From Kordiimonas laminariae (GTDB lineage Bacteria > Pseudomonadota > Alphaproteobacteria > Sphingomonadales > Kordiimonadaceae): a stretch of DNA of 64,000 bases. A program made the translations under genes and the position numbers. The stretch is taken from positions 310,001-374,000 of the forward strand of contig NZ_JAKQZA010000004.1 in assembly GCF_023008165.1 (NCBI RefSeq). The letters are read 5' to 3'. A model generated the notes under the pieces. The model had not been told where the DNA came from and searched no databases. It worked only from the letters and a program-made list of their open reading frames with translations. Shown piece after piece: positions 19,886 to 29,325 of the stretch; the first letter of the stretch is position 1; every line of letters begins with the position of its first letter.

Positions 19886-21193
19886 ATGCGGCCATCCGCA
19901 AGAATCGCAGCTTTTATTGAGCTGATTGAGAAAATCGAAGGGGGCATCGCAGCAAGCGGTGCCCCTGCTGATTCTATCGTAAACACATATTTCCGTGAGC
20001 GTCGTTACGCAGGTTCCAAAGATCGCCGCACTATCAGTGAGTGGGTTTATGGTTATCTGCGTTCGAGAGCTTATCACCTTTGGGCGCTTGAGAATGTAGG
20101 TGTGGAACCTGCGGCGCGTTATGCTGTGTTGTCCTATTTAGCCGTAGAAGCTGCAGATATGCTGCCTCTGTTTGGGGAAGAAGGTGGTTACGGCCCTGAT
20201 GCGCTGACTGAGGATGAAGTTGATCTAATTGAAAAGCTTCAGAGCTTTGATACAGTGCCGGAAGAGATTTCAGCAAATATTCCTGAATGGGCACAAGCTG
20301 GTTTTAAAGAACGATTTGGTAAACACGCTATAGAAGCGGCAAAAGCACTTAATATTGCAGCTTCACTTGATCTTCGTATCAATAAGTTTAAAGCCAAACG
20401 AGATATCACTGATTATCTGACGCTATTGCCGGAAGGCGCGGAACGCACACCATATTCAAGCCTTGGTCTTCGATCTCATACCAAGCCAAACTTGGCGGGT
20501 ATGAAAGAATATAAGGCTGGTGAAGTAGAGGTGCAGGATGAAGCAGCGCAATTGGCTTCGCTTCTTGTCGGCGCTGAGCCAGGTATGCAGGTACTTGATC
20601 TTTGCGCTGGTGCAGGTGGTAAATCTCTTACGGTTGCAGGCCAAATGGCCAATAAAGGCCAACTCTATGCTATGGATGTTTCGCGTAAACGGTTACGTGA
20701 ATGCGAAAAGAGAATTGAGCGAGCAGGGGCACGTAACATTCAGGTAAAGCTTCTGAATATGGATGCAGAGAGCCGGACTGAGGCACTAGCTGGCTTCAAA
20801 GCTGCCTGTGATCGTGTTTATGTGGATGTACCGTGTACGGGAACTGGCACTTGGCGTCGTAGCCCTGATCAACGTTGGCGTTTCTCAAGTGAAAACCTCT
20901 CTGATATGTATGCGATGCAGTTAGGCTTACTTAAGGAAGCTGCACCACTTGTGAAAGAAGATGGCCGCTTGATTTACATGACATGTTCTGTGCTCCCGCA
21001 AGAAAATGAACGGATTGTTAGTCGGTTTATGAAGCAGCAACCTGAATGGAAGCTCGTTGATTACCGTAACGTATGGAATGAAGTGCTTGAAACTGAGGCA
21101 CCTAAAAGCCTCTCTAGCATGGAAGAATGCTTGCAGCTTGCCCCTCATATGCATGGTACTGACGGATTCTTTATCGCAATTTTACAGAGATAA
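19886..21193 (+). CDS. RsmB/NOP family RNA m5C methyltransferase
   Basis: SAM-dependent cytosine-C5 methyltransferase of rRNA or tRNA. The N-terminal 150 residues form a NusB-like RNA-binding part (RERRYAGSKDRRTISEWVYGYLR); the catalytic domain has motif I QVLDLCAGAGGKSLTVAGQM, the first Cys in VDVPCTGTGTWRRSPDQRW and the second in YMTCSVLPQENE. Both catalytic Cys are present. The exact target (C967 of 16S as in RsmB, or another) is not decidable by eye. It lies 3 bp after guaB. Confidence 0.9.
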   Translation: MRPSARIAAFIELIEKIEGGIAASGAPADSIVNTYFRERRYAGSKDRRTISEWVYGYLRSRAYHLWALENVGVEPAARYAVLSYLAVEAADMLPLFGEEGGYGPDALTEDEVDLIEKLQSFDTVPEEISANIPEWAQAGFKERFGKHAIEAAKALNIAASLDLRINKFKAKRDITDYLTLLPEGAERTPYSSLGLRSHTKPNLAGMKEYKAGEVEVQDEAAQLASLLVGAEPGMQVLDLCAGAGGKSLTVAGQMANKGQLYAMDVSRKRLRECEKRIERAGARNIQVKLLNMDAESRTEALAGFKAACDRVYVDVPCTGTGTWRRSPDQRWRFSSENLSDMYAMQLGLLKEAAPLVKEDGRLIYMTCSVLPQENERIVSRFMKQQPEWKLVDYRNVWNEVLETEAPKSLSSMEECLQLAPHMHGTDGFFIAILQR

Positions 21194-21314
21194 CCAACTT
21201 CGGTGTTATGATTTTAGATAGATTCGTCGTGTAAAATGCACGAATGGTCTAAAAAAGCAGACAATAAGTATAAATGCCGTTAGGTTGGTTTTGTAATAGA
21301 TAGCAGAGGTATCA

Positions 21315-21797
21315 ATGATTGTACGTTCCGTTTTTTCCGCTGTGGTAGCTGTTAGTTTATTTGCTGCACCAGCGTTTGCGCAAACAAATGAAAAATATAA
21401 GCAGGTTTCAGAAAAGTATGTAGCTGAAGCGAATGTTGCGCTTAAATCAGAGAATAATGCCCAAGCACAGGTTTTGTTTGAGCGTGCTATTGTAGCAAAT
21501 CCTGCAAATGTGACAGCATTAATTGGTCTTGGTCAAACCCATGAGGCGGAAGGTCGTATTGGCCGTAGCCTTAAGTATTACCGCCATGCGCTTGAGATTG
21601 AACCAAACGCACTGCCTGCTCTTGAAGCTCAGGCACTGGCATTTCTAAAGCGAGACATGATTGACAGAGCTGAAAGTAATCTTTCTAAGCTATCGCGTCT
21701 TTGCCCAAATGGCTGTAAGGCACTGGATACTGTTGAGACCAGTATTGAAGGCTATAAAGCTAGAAAAGCTGATGAGGATCAGAAAGAGCAAGGTTAA
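21315..21797 (+). CDS. Secreted TPR-repeat protein
   Basis: A 160-residue product with a Sec signal peptide (VFSAVVAVSLFAAPAFAQ, cleavage after AFA-Q) and about three tetratricopeptide repeats (ANVALKSENNAQAQVLFERA; VTALIGLGQTHEAEGRIGRS; PNALPALEAQALAFLKRDM). It would act as a small periplasmic scaffold. Two late Cys (CPNGCKAL) could form a disulphide. A strong terminator follows. Specific partner unknown. Confidence 0.8.
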   Translation: MIVRSVFSAVVAVSLFAAPAFAQTNEKYKQVSEKYVAEANVALKSENNAQAQVLFERAIVANPANVTALIGLGQTHEAEGRIGRSLKYYRHALEIEPNALPALEAQALAFLKRDMIDRAESNLSKLSRLCPNGCKALDTVETSIEGYKARKADEDQKEQG

Positions 21798-21824
21798 AAC
21801 TTGCTATATTGATCACCTCAAAAG

Positions 21825-21852
21825 AAAAGGCGCCAATCGGCGCCTTTTTTTA
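21825..21852 (+). terminator. Terminator after the TPR gene
   Basis: AAAAGGCGCC-AATC-GGCGCCTTTT, a ten-base perfect stem and T-run; probably serves both convergent genes. Confidence 0.9.
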
Positions 21853-21869
21853 TTGGGTCATTATGGTGT

Positions 21870-23270
21870 TTATTTGAATTCACCCGGCCATTCAGCGGCG
21901 ATATAAGTGAATACAGCCCACGCAGCTACATTCTTCCGCATGTTTTCAGGTTTCACTTTATCAAGTGTGTCGTCTGCGGTGTGGTGCAGATCGAAATAGT
22001 CAGTACCGTCCTGCATCAGATCAAGGGTTGGCATGCCTGCACGGCCCATCTGGCCTACGTCTGGACCACCACTTGATTTACGTTCGTGGCGAAGAACTCC
22101 AAGAGGGCGCATCAGCTGAGCCATTTTATCAACCACAAAAGCAGAATCGCGATTTACATTCGAAGCCAGTGCCCAAATGGGGCCTGCACCGAAATCTGAC
22201 TCTGCACCAATCTGGTGGTGTTTTCCGGCATCATCACCATGAACTTTGGCATATTGACGTGCGCCAACGAGACCAATTTCCTCGGCGGCAAACAATACAA
22301 CGCGGATTGTTTTGCGAGGGCGCTGTGGTGCAAGGCGTTTAATAAGATCAGCTGTAGCCATGGTAATAGCAACGCCTGCGCCGTCATCAACCGCGCCCGT
22401 ACCTAGATCCCAGCTGTCAAGGTGTCCGCCGATGAGCACGATATCTTCTGGTTGTTCACGGCCAGTAATTTCACCAATCACGTTTGCCATTTCCACGTCG
22501 CCGTGGTGCTTAACTTGGATATCAAGTTTGAGTGTGATTGGTTTCCCGCGTGTTAGTATCCGTTCCATAAGGTCTGCATCTGGGTTGGAAAGAGCTGCCG
22601 CAGCAATTGGCTTCACGCCTTCAACGTAGTTCACGCCGCCTGTATGTGGCAGGCGGTGGCTATCTGTGCCGATAGAGCGGATCACAATGGCCAACGCACC
22701 CTTTTTCGAGGCTTCAACCGCACCTGCACCACGGGCACGAACAGCAGGGCCATAACCAGCGCCATCAATATGACGTTCCATTCGGTTGGAAATAAAGACG
22801 ATTTTGCCTTTAACATCGCTTGCATCTGCTTTTTGAAGGTCTTCAAAGGTTTTGAAGTGTGCGATTTCAGCAGTTACCCCACCTTCTGGTGTTCCAACAG
22901 ATTTACCAAGTGCTGTGATGTGAAGTGGCTGTGTAAATGGGGCTAGCACTTCGGCGTGTTCAGAAAGGCGTTCCCAGTAAGGTACCATTACTGGCTCGGT
23001 ATAAACTTTATCAAAGCCTAGCTTTTTAAATTTAGCGATAGCCCAATCAATCGCTTCTTGCTCTTTAGGACTGCCAGCAAGGCGAGGGCCGATTTCTGTC
23101 GTAAGTGATTCCAACAGATTATAGGCTGTATCATCTTTCAGACCCGCATCTCTCAGCATTTTGGCTGTATCAATTGTTTGATCTGAAAGGTCTGGTTGCT
23201 GCGCAAGAACAGGCGCCGCAAATAAAAGTGCGGCAGCTGTTGCTGCCTGCAATGACTTGGAAAGTAACAT
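21870..23270 (-). CDS. M28 family zinc aminopeptidase with PA domain (secreted)
   Basis: Carboxypeptidase Q-like M28 exopeptidase in the periplasm or outside the cell. A 23-residue Sec signal (AATAAALLFAAPVLAQ) precedes a prodomain, a PA insert (about 110-245), and the catalytic part with zinc ligands in GGHLDSWDLGTGAVDDGAG, the catalytic Glu pair FAAEEIGLVGARQYA, the Asp in GPDVGQMGRAG and the last His in FDLHHTADDTLDKV. All metal ligands appear intact. It is convergent with the TPR gene and single. The role is nutrient peptide degradation by inference. Confidence 0.9.
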   Translation of the reverse strand: MLLSKSLQAATAAALLFAAPVLAQQPDLSDQTIDTAKMLRDAGLKDDTAYNLLESLTTEIGPRLAGSPKEQEAIDWAIAKFKKLGFDKVYTEPVMVPYWERLSEHAEVLAPFTQPLHITALGKSVGTPEGGVTAEIAHFKTFEDLQKADASDVKGKIVFISNRMERHIDGAGYGPAVRARGAGAVEASKKGALAIVIRSIGTDSHRLPHTGGVNYVEGVKPIAAAALSNPDADLMERILTRGKPITLKLDIQVKHHGDVEMANVIGEITGREQPEDIVLIGGHLDSWDLGTGAVDDGAGVAITMATADLIKRLAPQRPRKTIRVVLFAAEEIGLVGARQYAKVHGDDAGKHHQIGAESDFGAGPIWALASNVNRDSAFVVDKMAQLMRPLGVLRHERKSSGGPDVGQMGRAGMPTLDLMQDGTDYFDLHHTADDTLDKVKPENMRKNVAAWAVFTYIAAEWPGEFK

Positions 23271-23428
23271 GGTTTCCCCCTAGTAGGTTTTCGCCCGCTA
23301 CAGTGCTGGATTGCAGTTGGAGCGTCAAGTATCAAGGCTTTGGTTAAGGGCTAAGTTTAGCTGTTGTGAAATCAAAAGGTTGTGTGCTTTATACAAATAA
23401 CAGCATTCCGGAAGCCAGGTGGGGGAAT

Positions 23429-23926
23429 ATGGAAATTCAGGGTTTAAATCGGTTCGAGCTCGAGCCTGTTGGGCATTATGCAGATAAAGGCATGGTGTTT
23501 GACATGATCATTGATGGCATCTCGTATCTTGAGACAATAAAGTCGTATGAAGCCGAGCGCGGTTATGAACCTGCTGGCGCTTATGTTCCGACACTGGGAA
23601 CCGTTGAGATTATGTGCCGGTCTTTGAACAGGGAATTCACAATGATTCCTTATGGCTGTGACTGCGGTGTTTGGGAATGTTGGTGGCTTTTTTGTACCGC
23701 GCGCTGCTATTCTAAAATGGTCTATATTGATAGTTGGTCTAACCCACGTAGAGATGATAAGAGCCGTGATACGGAAGGGTTTTACTGGCGTTATAATAGT
23801 TTGAAGCCTGTCTGTGTTGATATCGAAGAATATGATGCTGCCATAAAAGCCGCACAGTCTATCATTAAAGAAGATGCTTCCACCTTATGGATGGTTGAGA
23901 AATATGAACGGGAGCGGATACTGTGA
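23429..23926 (+). CDS. Hypothetical protein with CxCxxxxCW motif, 165 aa
   Basis: I do not recognise the family with certainty. The product is soluble, acidic, and carries a conspicuous Cys/Trp cluster GCDCGVWECWWLFCTARC in the middle, reminiscent of small uncharacterised bacterial proteins with a CxCG...CW turn. The ATG at 23429 follows GGTGGGGGA and gives MEIQGLNRFELEP; an in-frame GTG at 23366 is also open. It overlaps the next gene by 4 bp (GTGA), so the two are likely translated together. Confidence 0.6.
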   Translation: MEIQGLNRFELEPVGHYADKGMVFDMIIDGISYLETIKSYEAERGYEPAGAYVPTLGTVEIMCRSLNREFTMIPYGCDCGVWECWWLFCTARCYSKMVYIDSWSNPRRDDKSRDTEGFYWRYNSLKPVCVDIEEYDAAIKAAQSIIKEDASTLWMVEKYERERIL

Positions 23927-24423
23927 TTGTACAGATGGAACGGCTGAAGGGCCATAATATCTTTCGGTTGAATAAAAAACGTTCCGTAGCCGTTTGTGTT
24001 CGGGAAGGTGATCTTCCTTTAGTACATGCTAGTTTTCAGCCGACACACATCTGTAACATTGGTATCAACGATCGTCAGAAAATCAGGCGGCTGGAAAAAT
24101 TGGCACCGAACGTTACGCCCTATGGCCTACCTTCTAAGGGTATTCCCGAAAGGTTGTCGGATAAACTTGAATGCAGAGAAGAACTGTTCAGCTTCGTGAA
24201 TCTTATGAATGCGGAGGTTGAAGAAAGGCGTGTGCTGTTATGCTGCTCCGGGGATAAATGGCCGATTAGACAGGCTGGTATGTATATGGCGGCTGTATTC
24301 TATAGTCAGGGAATTGAAGCGGTGCAGGAGCATATGGAAGCCTTCAGTCAAGAGCTTCACCGCATGTTAAATGGCAGAGAATATAGTTTTGTACGCTCCG
24401 CCATCCTTGGCGACTTTGAGTAA
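23923..24423 (+). CDS. Hypothetical protein, 166 aa
   Basis: Unrecognised soluble protein. The C-terminal half holds RVLLCCSGDKWPIRQAGMY, faintly like the Cys-containing strand of DUF488 or phosphatase-type loops, but C-to-R spacing does not fit a CX5R phosphatase. Start is GTG at 23923 overlapping the previous stop, or ATG at 23935 (MERLKGHNIFR). The pair is followed by a terminator shared with trmFO. Confidence 0.6.
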   Translation: MIVQMERLKGHNIFRLNKKRSVAVCVREGDLPLVHASFQPTHICNIGINDRQKIRRLEKLAPNVTPYGLPSKGIPERLSDKLECREELFSFVNLMNAEVEERRVLLCCSGDKWPIRQAGMYMAAVFYSQGIEAVQEHMEAFSQELHRMLNGREYSFVRSAILGDFE

Positions 24424-24424
24424 A

Positions 24425-24452
24425 GAAAAAGCCCTGATATTTCAGGGCTTTT
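24425..24452. terminator. Bidirectional terminator between the hypothetical pair and trmFO
   Basis: AAAAAGCCCTGA-TATT-TCAGGGCTTTT, stem of about eleven base pairs with A/T flanks usable in both directions. Confidence 0.85.
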
Positions 24453-24458
24453 GCATTG

Positions 24459-25778
24459 CTAAAGATTTTCCATCCAGCTTGCTAAATCTTCAAGGGCGCG
24501 TTTGCTCATGGCTGGTTTGCGTTCTTTTTTCTTCACTCTGTGTTCAAACGGAGGGAACAGGCCGAAGTTCACATTCATTGGTTGGAATGTTTTAGCGTCA
24601 GCGCCGCCTGTGATGTGATTAATAAGGGCACCAAAGGCTGTAGTTTCTGGTGGCGCTATTGGTGTACCGCCTTTGCGTTCTGTTGCTGCGAAGCGACCAC
24701 AAATAAGGCCCATAGCTGCACTTTCAACATAACCTTCTACCCCTGTCATTTGGCCAGCGAATCTTAGGCGTGTATCTGCTTTCATGCGCATCAAGCCATC
24801 GAGTACCAATGGGCTGTTGATGAAGGTGTTGCGGTGAAGACCGCCAAGGCGCGCGAATTTGGCTTCTTCTAGGCCTGGAATTTTGCGGAAAACACGTTGT
24901 TGCTCGCCGTATTTCAGCTTGGTTTGGAAACCAACAATATTATAAAGTGTGCCTAGTTTATTATCCTGCCTTAGCTGCACAACAGCATGGTGTGGTTCAT
25001 CTGTATGAGGGCTTTGAAGGCCAACGGGCTTCATTGGACCAAAACGAAGTGTTTCAGGGCCGCGCTCTGCCATCACTTCAATCGGCATACAGCCTTCAAA
25101 GTAAGGAGTGTTTTCTTCCCATTCCTTGAAATCTGTTTTTTCACCTTCGTTTAGATCAGTAATGAACTCATCATACTGTTCTTTGCTCATCGGTAGATTG
25201 ATATAATCAGCGCCGTCACCTTTATCGTAGCGGCTTTGGTACCATGCTTTATCAAAGTTGATGCTTTCTTTGTATACGATCGGTGCAATCGCATCAAAGA
25301 AAGCAAGGCCGTCTTCACCGCACAGCTCAAGGACAGCTTCTGAAAGTGCTGGTGAGGTTAGGGGGCCTGTTGCCACAATCACGTTGTCCCATTCTTTAGG
25401 CGGGAGACCTGCTATCTCTTCACGCTCAATAGTTACAAGTGGGTGTGCTTCAAGCGTTTTGGTTACATCTTCAGAGAATGCATCACGGTCAACCGCAAGA
25501 GCAGAGCCCGCTGGTACTTTATTGCGTTCTGCCGCCGCCATGATGAGTGAGTTCATCCGGCGCATCTCTTCATGTAGAAGGCCAACGGCATTATTTTCAT
25601 AATCATCAGAACGGAATGAGTTGGAGCAGACCATTTCCGCCAGCCTGTCAGTATGGTGGGCATCTGTTTTCTTAACACCGCGCATTTCGTGCAAAATTAC
25701 GGGAACGCCTTGTTCCGCTATTTGCCATGCTGCTTCCGAGCCCGCGAGGCCACCACCAATGATATGAATAGGATCCAT
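24459..25778 (-). CDS. trmFO: tRNA m5U54 methyltransferase TrmFO (folate/FAD)
   Basis: Makes ribothymidine at position 54 of tRNA using 5,10-methylene-THF and FADH2. The 439-residue product opens with the FAD-binding [18 protein letters not shown], followed by [30 protein letters not shown] (conserved Cys), and near the C-terminus [20 protein letters not shown], the GidA-like signature shared with MnmG. It is shorter than MnmG and starts differently, so TrmFO is favoured. Monocistronic. Confidence 0.95.
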   Translation of the reverse strand: MDPIHIIGGGLAGSEAAWQIAEQGVPVILHEMRGVKKTDAHHTDRLAEMVCSNSFRSDDYENNAVGLLHEEMRRMNSLIMAAAERNKVPAGSALAVDRDAFSEDVTKTLEAHPLVTIEREEIAGLPPKEWDNVIVATGPLTSPALSEAVLELCGEDGLAFFDAIAPIVYKESINFDKAWYQSRYDKGDGADYINLPMSKEQYDEFITDLNEGEKTDFKEWEENTPYFEGCMPIEVMAERGPETLRFGPMKPVGLQSPHTDEPHHAVVQLRQDNKLGTLYNIVGFQTKLKYGEQQRVFRKIPGLEEAKFARLGGLHRNTFINSPLVLDGLMRMKADTRLRFAGQMTGVEGYVESAAMGLICGRFAATERKGGTPIAPPETTAFGALINHITGGADAKTFQPMNVNFGLFPPFEHRVKKKERKPAMSKRALEDLASWMENL

Positions 25779-25889
25779 TACAAAACCAACTTATTTGCTT
25801 TTTACGTTTGGCGCCTGTTTACCGGAGACAGGCTTTTATTGTAAGCAAAAAAGATAAGTTTCTGGGAAGAAAGCGGGATTTGAGAGGTT

Positions 25890-27008
25890 ATGTCGATTTC
25901 GGCTAAGCATATCTATAGTATTTTATCGGAATGGCCTGAGCGCAAGATTGGTAGCGAAGACGAGATGATGGCTCGTGAGGCGCTGATGACTGAATTGCTA
26001 GCTGAACCTGATGTTGAAATAGCAGAAGAAGGCCTTCGTCTCCCTAGATCAATCTGGTTTATTGAATTTGTGATGGTTAGTGGCGCTTTAGGGGCGATAT
26101 GGATGGCATCTATTATGCCGTATATAGCTTTGCTTGTAGGGCTTCTATTGGTCGGCTGCTTTATGCTGCATATGGACGGTCGCAGAACACCAATAGACTG
26201 GTTGGTACCCTCAGTAATATCTTCTAATTTAGTCGCGAAAAAGGGGAGCGGGAAGCGGCTCTATATTGTCAGTGCATCACTAGATAATGATCTTAAATTT
26301 TTGAATAAAAAGGTTGAATTAAGTGTACATAAAAACATAATTTTTTATGCATATGTATTTGTCTTTTTATGGGCTGTTATTATCCCTGTTTTTTATATAT
26401 TGGGTTTCGGGCTTGCTGGCTGGTTCGAGTTATTAATCACCGTTTCTTTATTAAGCATTTTTTGCCTCTACCGAGTTTCAATGAATGATATGAATTCAGG
26501 TCATTTAGCCGGTGTTGCTGCAGCTACGTCTGCGGCATGTGGTTTATGGCGAAAAATGCCGCATGGTACAGAGGTTAGGTTGGTTGTTTCAACTGGTGGC
26601 CGATTGTTGGGGTACGGACTTGAGCATTACCTTAAACACCATGCCTCTGAGTTCGAGGAACGCGATATCTATGTTCTAAATTACGATACCCCGCAAAATG
26701 AGGAAGTTGCGTATATTGGAAAGGCGGGGGTGTTTACGTCTACCGGGTTTGAGAACATTATGAAGATGGTTGCTCAAGGCTTGGTTAAGCTAAACCCTTC
26801 CTATAGTAAGATACGAGCCATAGATGCAGATACTGTTTTACCGGAAAGTGTGCTGTGTGCTCGAAAGGGTTATACGGCACTGACGATTACTTCTAAACTT
26901 GGAGTGCAAGAGAAGCCAGATTTAGAAGCTATGGAAAAAGCTTCTAAATTTGGAGAAGCAATATTACGGATGTTGCCGGAAATGAAAGGTAAGCGGGATG
27001 CGCGCTGA
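25890..27008 (+). CDS. Membrane protein with degenerate M28-peptidase-like domain
   Basis: The 372-residue product has four hydrophobic segments in two pairs (about 52-92 and 147-193) inserted in what looks like an M28 fold. The start ERKIGSEDEMMAREALMTEL resembles the M28 opening; IVSASLDND stands where active enzymes have SAHxDS, and NDMNSGHLAGVAAATSAACG where they have the NDNASGVA zinc site; the EE pair is replaced by VSTGGRLLGYGLEHYL. Zinc ligands therefore seem lost. This homology is by motif alignment by eye only. It overlaps the DUF924 gene by 11 bp. Confidence 0.6.
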   Translation: MSISAKHIYSILSEWPERKIGSEDEMMAREALMTELLAEPDVEIAEEGLRLPRSIWFIEFVMVSGALGAIWMASIMPYIALLVGLLLVGCFMLHMDGRRTPIDWLVPSVISSNLVAKKGSGKRLYIVSASLDNDLKFLNKKVELSVHKNIIFYAYVFVFLWAVIIPVFYILGFGLAGWFELLITVSLLSIFCLYRVSMNDMNSGHLAGVAAATSAACGLWRKMPHGTEVRLVVSTGGRLLGYGLEHYLKHHASEFEERDIYVLNYDTPQNEEVAYIGKAGVFTSTGFENIMKMVAQGLVKLNPSYSKIRAIDADTVLPESVLCARKGYTALTITSKLGVQEKPDLEAMEKASKFGEAILRMLPEMKGKRDAR

Positions 27009-27537
27009 AGATGTTTTATATTTTTGGTTTACGGAAAATGGGCCAAAACAGTGGTGGCAAAAATCTGAGGCTTTTGATGCCATTATTCGCCGGAAATTTA
27101 TAGATACATATGAGTTGGCTATTGTGGGCGGCTTATCTGAATGGCGAGAGACAGACCGTGGTAGGCTAGCTGAAATCATTGTGATTGATCAGTTTGCGCG
27201 AAATATGTTCCGTGATACTCCGCGCGCCTTTTCCGCTGATCCGATTGCTCTAGTACTGGCGCAAGAAGCGGTGTTGCGCGGTGTTGGTGAAAACTGGACA
27301 TCGGAGATGAAGCAATTTCTTTACATGCCTTATATGCATAGTGAAGAGCCAAAGATACATGAAGAAGCCGTAGAGTTATTCAGCACGCCTGGGCTTGAAG
27401 ATAACCTGGGTTTTGAGCTTAGGCATAAGGTGATTATTGATAGATTTGGTCGTTATCCTCACAGAAATGCAATTCTGGGCAGAGAGAGTACGGAGGAAGA
27501 ACTTGAGTTTTTGAAACAGCCGGGAAGCCGCTTTTAA
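26998..27537 (+). CDS. DUF924 family protein
   Basis: The 179-residue product matches the DUF924 pattern: VLYFWFTENGPKQWWQKSEAFD, the middle LAEIIVIDQFARNMFRDTPRAFSADPIAL, MPYMHSEEPKIHEEAVELF and DRFGRYPHRNAILGRESTEEE. The family is a soluble all-helical, TPR-like fold of unknown function. Its start lies 11 bp inside the preceding gene and its stop overlaps the convergent solute-binding gene by 4 bp. Confidence 0.88.
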   Translation: MRAEDVLYFWFTENGPKQWWQKSEAFDAIIRRKFIDTYELAIVGGLSEWRETDRGRLAEIIVIDQFARNMFRDTPRAFSADPIALVLAQEAVLRGVGENWTSEMKQFLYMPYMHSEEPKIHEEAVELFSTPGLEDNLGFELRHKVIIDRFGRYPHRNAILGRESTEEELEFLKQPGSRF

Positions 27538-28358
27538 GGCGATGGCGCTTGAGTAATCTCTAATACGTCATGCTCGTATTTATATAATATTTGATCATAA
27601 ACGCCGTTTGCTTTGATTTCTTTCAATGCCTTGTTGAACTGCTTGCAGTGTTCAGGGTTTTTGAAGCGCGCTGAAATCTGAACCGGATCCAGAATGTTAT
27701 GAGATTCCATTGCCTGATATTCGCCAGTGCGATCAAAATGGTTTTTCTGGTGGTATTTGATAACTAGGCTGTCGCTGACAATCGCATCAAACCGGCCTTT
27801 GTATAAAATTTCGATGTGCGATTGTTGGTGGTAGGATTCAACATAGTTGGGGTTGTTTCTTGTAGCCTTCCGGAAGGCGTGAGATAGATACTTTGAAGCG
27901 CCGTCAAAGGATATGATCTTTAGGTTGGCAAGATCATTTACATTTTCGATCTTCAGGCCTTTTTCTTTTAAAGTAACGACATGCGCTAAATGCTGAATAT
28001 ACCAATCTGTTATGCAGCCATCTGTGTTCGTGTTCTTCGGTTGAATTAAGTATCCATCCAGATTGGTGCCTTCAAAAGGTGCTACCATTCGCTTACGGGG
28101 AAGGTGAACATACTCAAATTGAAGGTTGCTGCGTTCCTCTATTGCGGCGAGAATTTCCATATCAATGCCACCCTTAAACTTACCAAAAACAAAAGGTGGC
28201 GTGTTTATACGGCTGGCAACAAGAAGAGTTTCTTTCTCTTGCGCAAGAGAAGGGCTAGCTGCAAAGCAGAATAAAGTAAATAAGCCTATGCTTGAGAGCA
28301 AAGTCTTCAAATGAAGTAGTGAAATATTGATTTTTGGTGCAATTAAAGTTGAAGACAT
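27534..28358 (-). CDS. Periplasmic solute-binding protein (SBP_bac_3 type), copy A
   Basis: A 274-residue polar-amino-acid-type binding protein. After a signal peptide (LLSSIGLFTLFCFAASPSLAQ) the mature part starts LLVASRINTPPFVFGKFKGGIDMEILAAIEER, the usual first lobe, and the second lobe includes YKGRFDAIVSDSLVIKYHQ. No permease or ATPase gene is next to it, so it may serve a distant transporter or act as a sensor-like orphan. It is about the same length as, and clearly paralogous to, the next gene (GIDMEI/GIEIDL, LYKGRFDA in both). Confidence 0.85.
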   Translation of the reverse strand: MSSTLIAPKINISLLHLKTLLSSIGLFTLFCFAASPSLAQEKETLLVASRINTPPFVFGKFKGGIDMEILAAIEERSNLQFEYVHLPRKRMVAPFEGTNLDGYLIQPKNTNTDGCITDWYIQHLAHVVTLKEKGLKIENVNDLANLKIISFDGASKYLSHAFRKATRNNPNYVESYHQQSHIEILYKGRFDAIVSDSLVIKYHQKNHFDRTGEYQAMESHNILDPVQISARFKNPEHCKQFNKALKEIKANGVYDQILYKYEHDVLEITQAPSP

Positions 28359-28405
28359 ATTACTGAATGCCTGCTTACACAGTACCCTTTACTATACGGT
28401 TTTAT

Positions 28406-29233
28406 TTACGGTACCACTATCTTTTGATTTGGGCTATTTAATATTCCAGCCATTGAGATGGTATCGTAATATGTGCTTACAATCTGGCGGTATGTGCCGT
28501 TTTCCCTGATATTTTTTAAAGCAGTATTAAAGGCATCGCAAATGGCCTGATCATGGAAGCGAGCAATATAGTATGAAGCTGGCAGGATCTCGTGTTGCTG
28601 CATTTTCATATAATTACCTGTTGCCTCATAATACCTGCGCTGAGCCAGTTTTAAAATCCATTCGTCTCCAACCACGGCATCAAATCTGCCTTTGTAGAGA
28701 AGAGCTATGTGTGTGCTTTGATCAGCTGCTTCGGTATAGGCTGGGTTTTGTAAAACGGTATTTTTGTACCGAGGGCCTAGGTATTGGGTTGCTCCATCGA
28801 AGGAGACAAGCCGGATAGATTTTAAATCGTCAAGGCCGCGGATGTTCAGATCTCGGTCATTCAGTGTGAAAGCAAAGTTTTGATGTTTTAGGTACCATTC
28901 AGTTGCGCAGCCAACTTTCGAAGCTTTGGGGTTCTGAGTAAGGATACCATCCATTTGTTGAGCGTCGAATGACTGGATCATTCTGATGCGCGGCATTTGT
29001 ACAAACTCAACATTAAGGTTGGCAATTTTCGCAATTTTTCTTATGAGATCAATTTCAATCCCATGATCGGCTCGTTCATAAACATAAGGGGGTAGATCGT
29101 GACGGGTTGCGATTTTTAGTGTGTCATTCGCTTGAGTTTGAACGGATGCAATAGCTAGTCCCATAAGTATTAGGAACTTGATCTTATTGGAAAATAGTCG
29201 ATTGAACTTATTGTTTTTTATGTTCAGGGCCAT
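28406..29233 (-). CDS. Periplasmic solute-binding protein (SBP_bac_3 type), copy B
   Basis: Paralogue of the preceding gene. The signal (IKFLILMGLAIASVQTQAND) is followed by LKIATRHDLPPYVYERADHGIEIDLIRKIAK and the second-lobe block LLYKGRFDAVVGDEWILKLAQ; both genes also share the VxFVxxPRxRM and GCxTEWYLKH-like stretches. The ATG at 29233 gives a 275-residue product matching copy A; a TTG at 29278 would add 15 residues. The two genes are 47 bp apart with no transporter subunit in sight. Confidence 0.84.
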   Translation of the reverse strand: MALNIKNNKFNRLFSNKIKFLILMGLAIASVQTQANDTLKIATRHDLPPYVYERADHGIEIDLIRKIAKIANLNVEFVQMPRIRMIQSFDAQQMDGILTQNPKASKVGCATEWYLKHQNFAFTLNDRDLNIRGLDDLKSIRLVSFDGATQYLGPRYKNTVLQNPAYTEAADQSTHIALLYKGRFDAVVGDEWILKLAQRRYYEATGNYMKMQQHEILPASYYIARFHDQAICDAFNTALKNIRENGTYRQIVSTYYDTISMAGILNSPNQKIVVP

Positions 29234-29325
29234 ATAGGTTCGCAAGCATTGTTCAAACTCAATTACTAACCTCAACAATATGAGGGAAATGCAATGGTAT
29301 CATTCCCCTCGTTAAAATTCTATTT

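Noticed and set aside
25813-25840. Hairpin GCCTGT/ACAGGC with short T-run before the M28-like gene
   Set aside because: On the plus strand no gene upstream is transcribed into it; it may simply lie in the trmFO leader, so no terminator is claimed.
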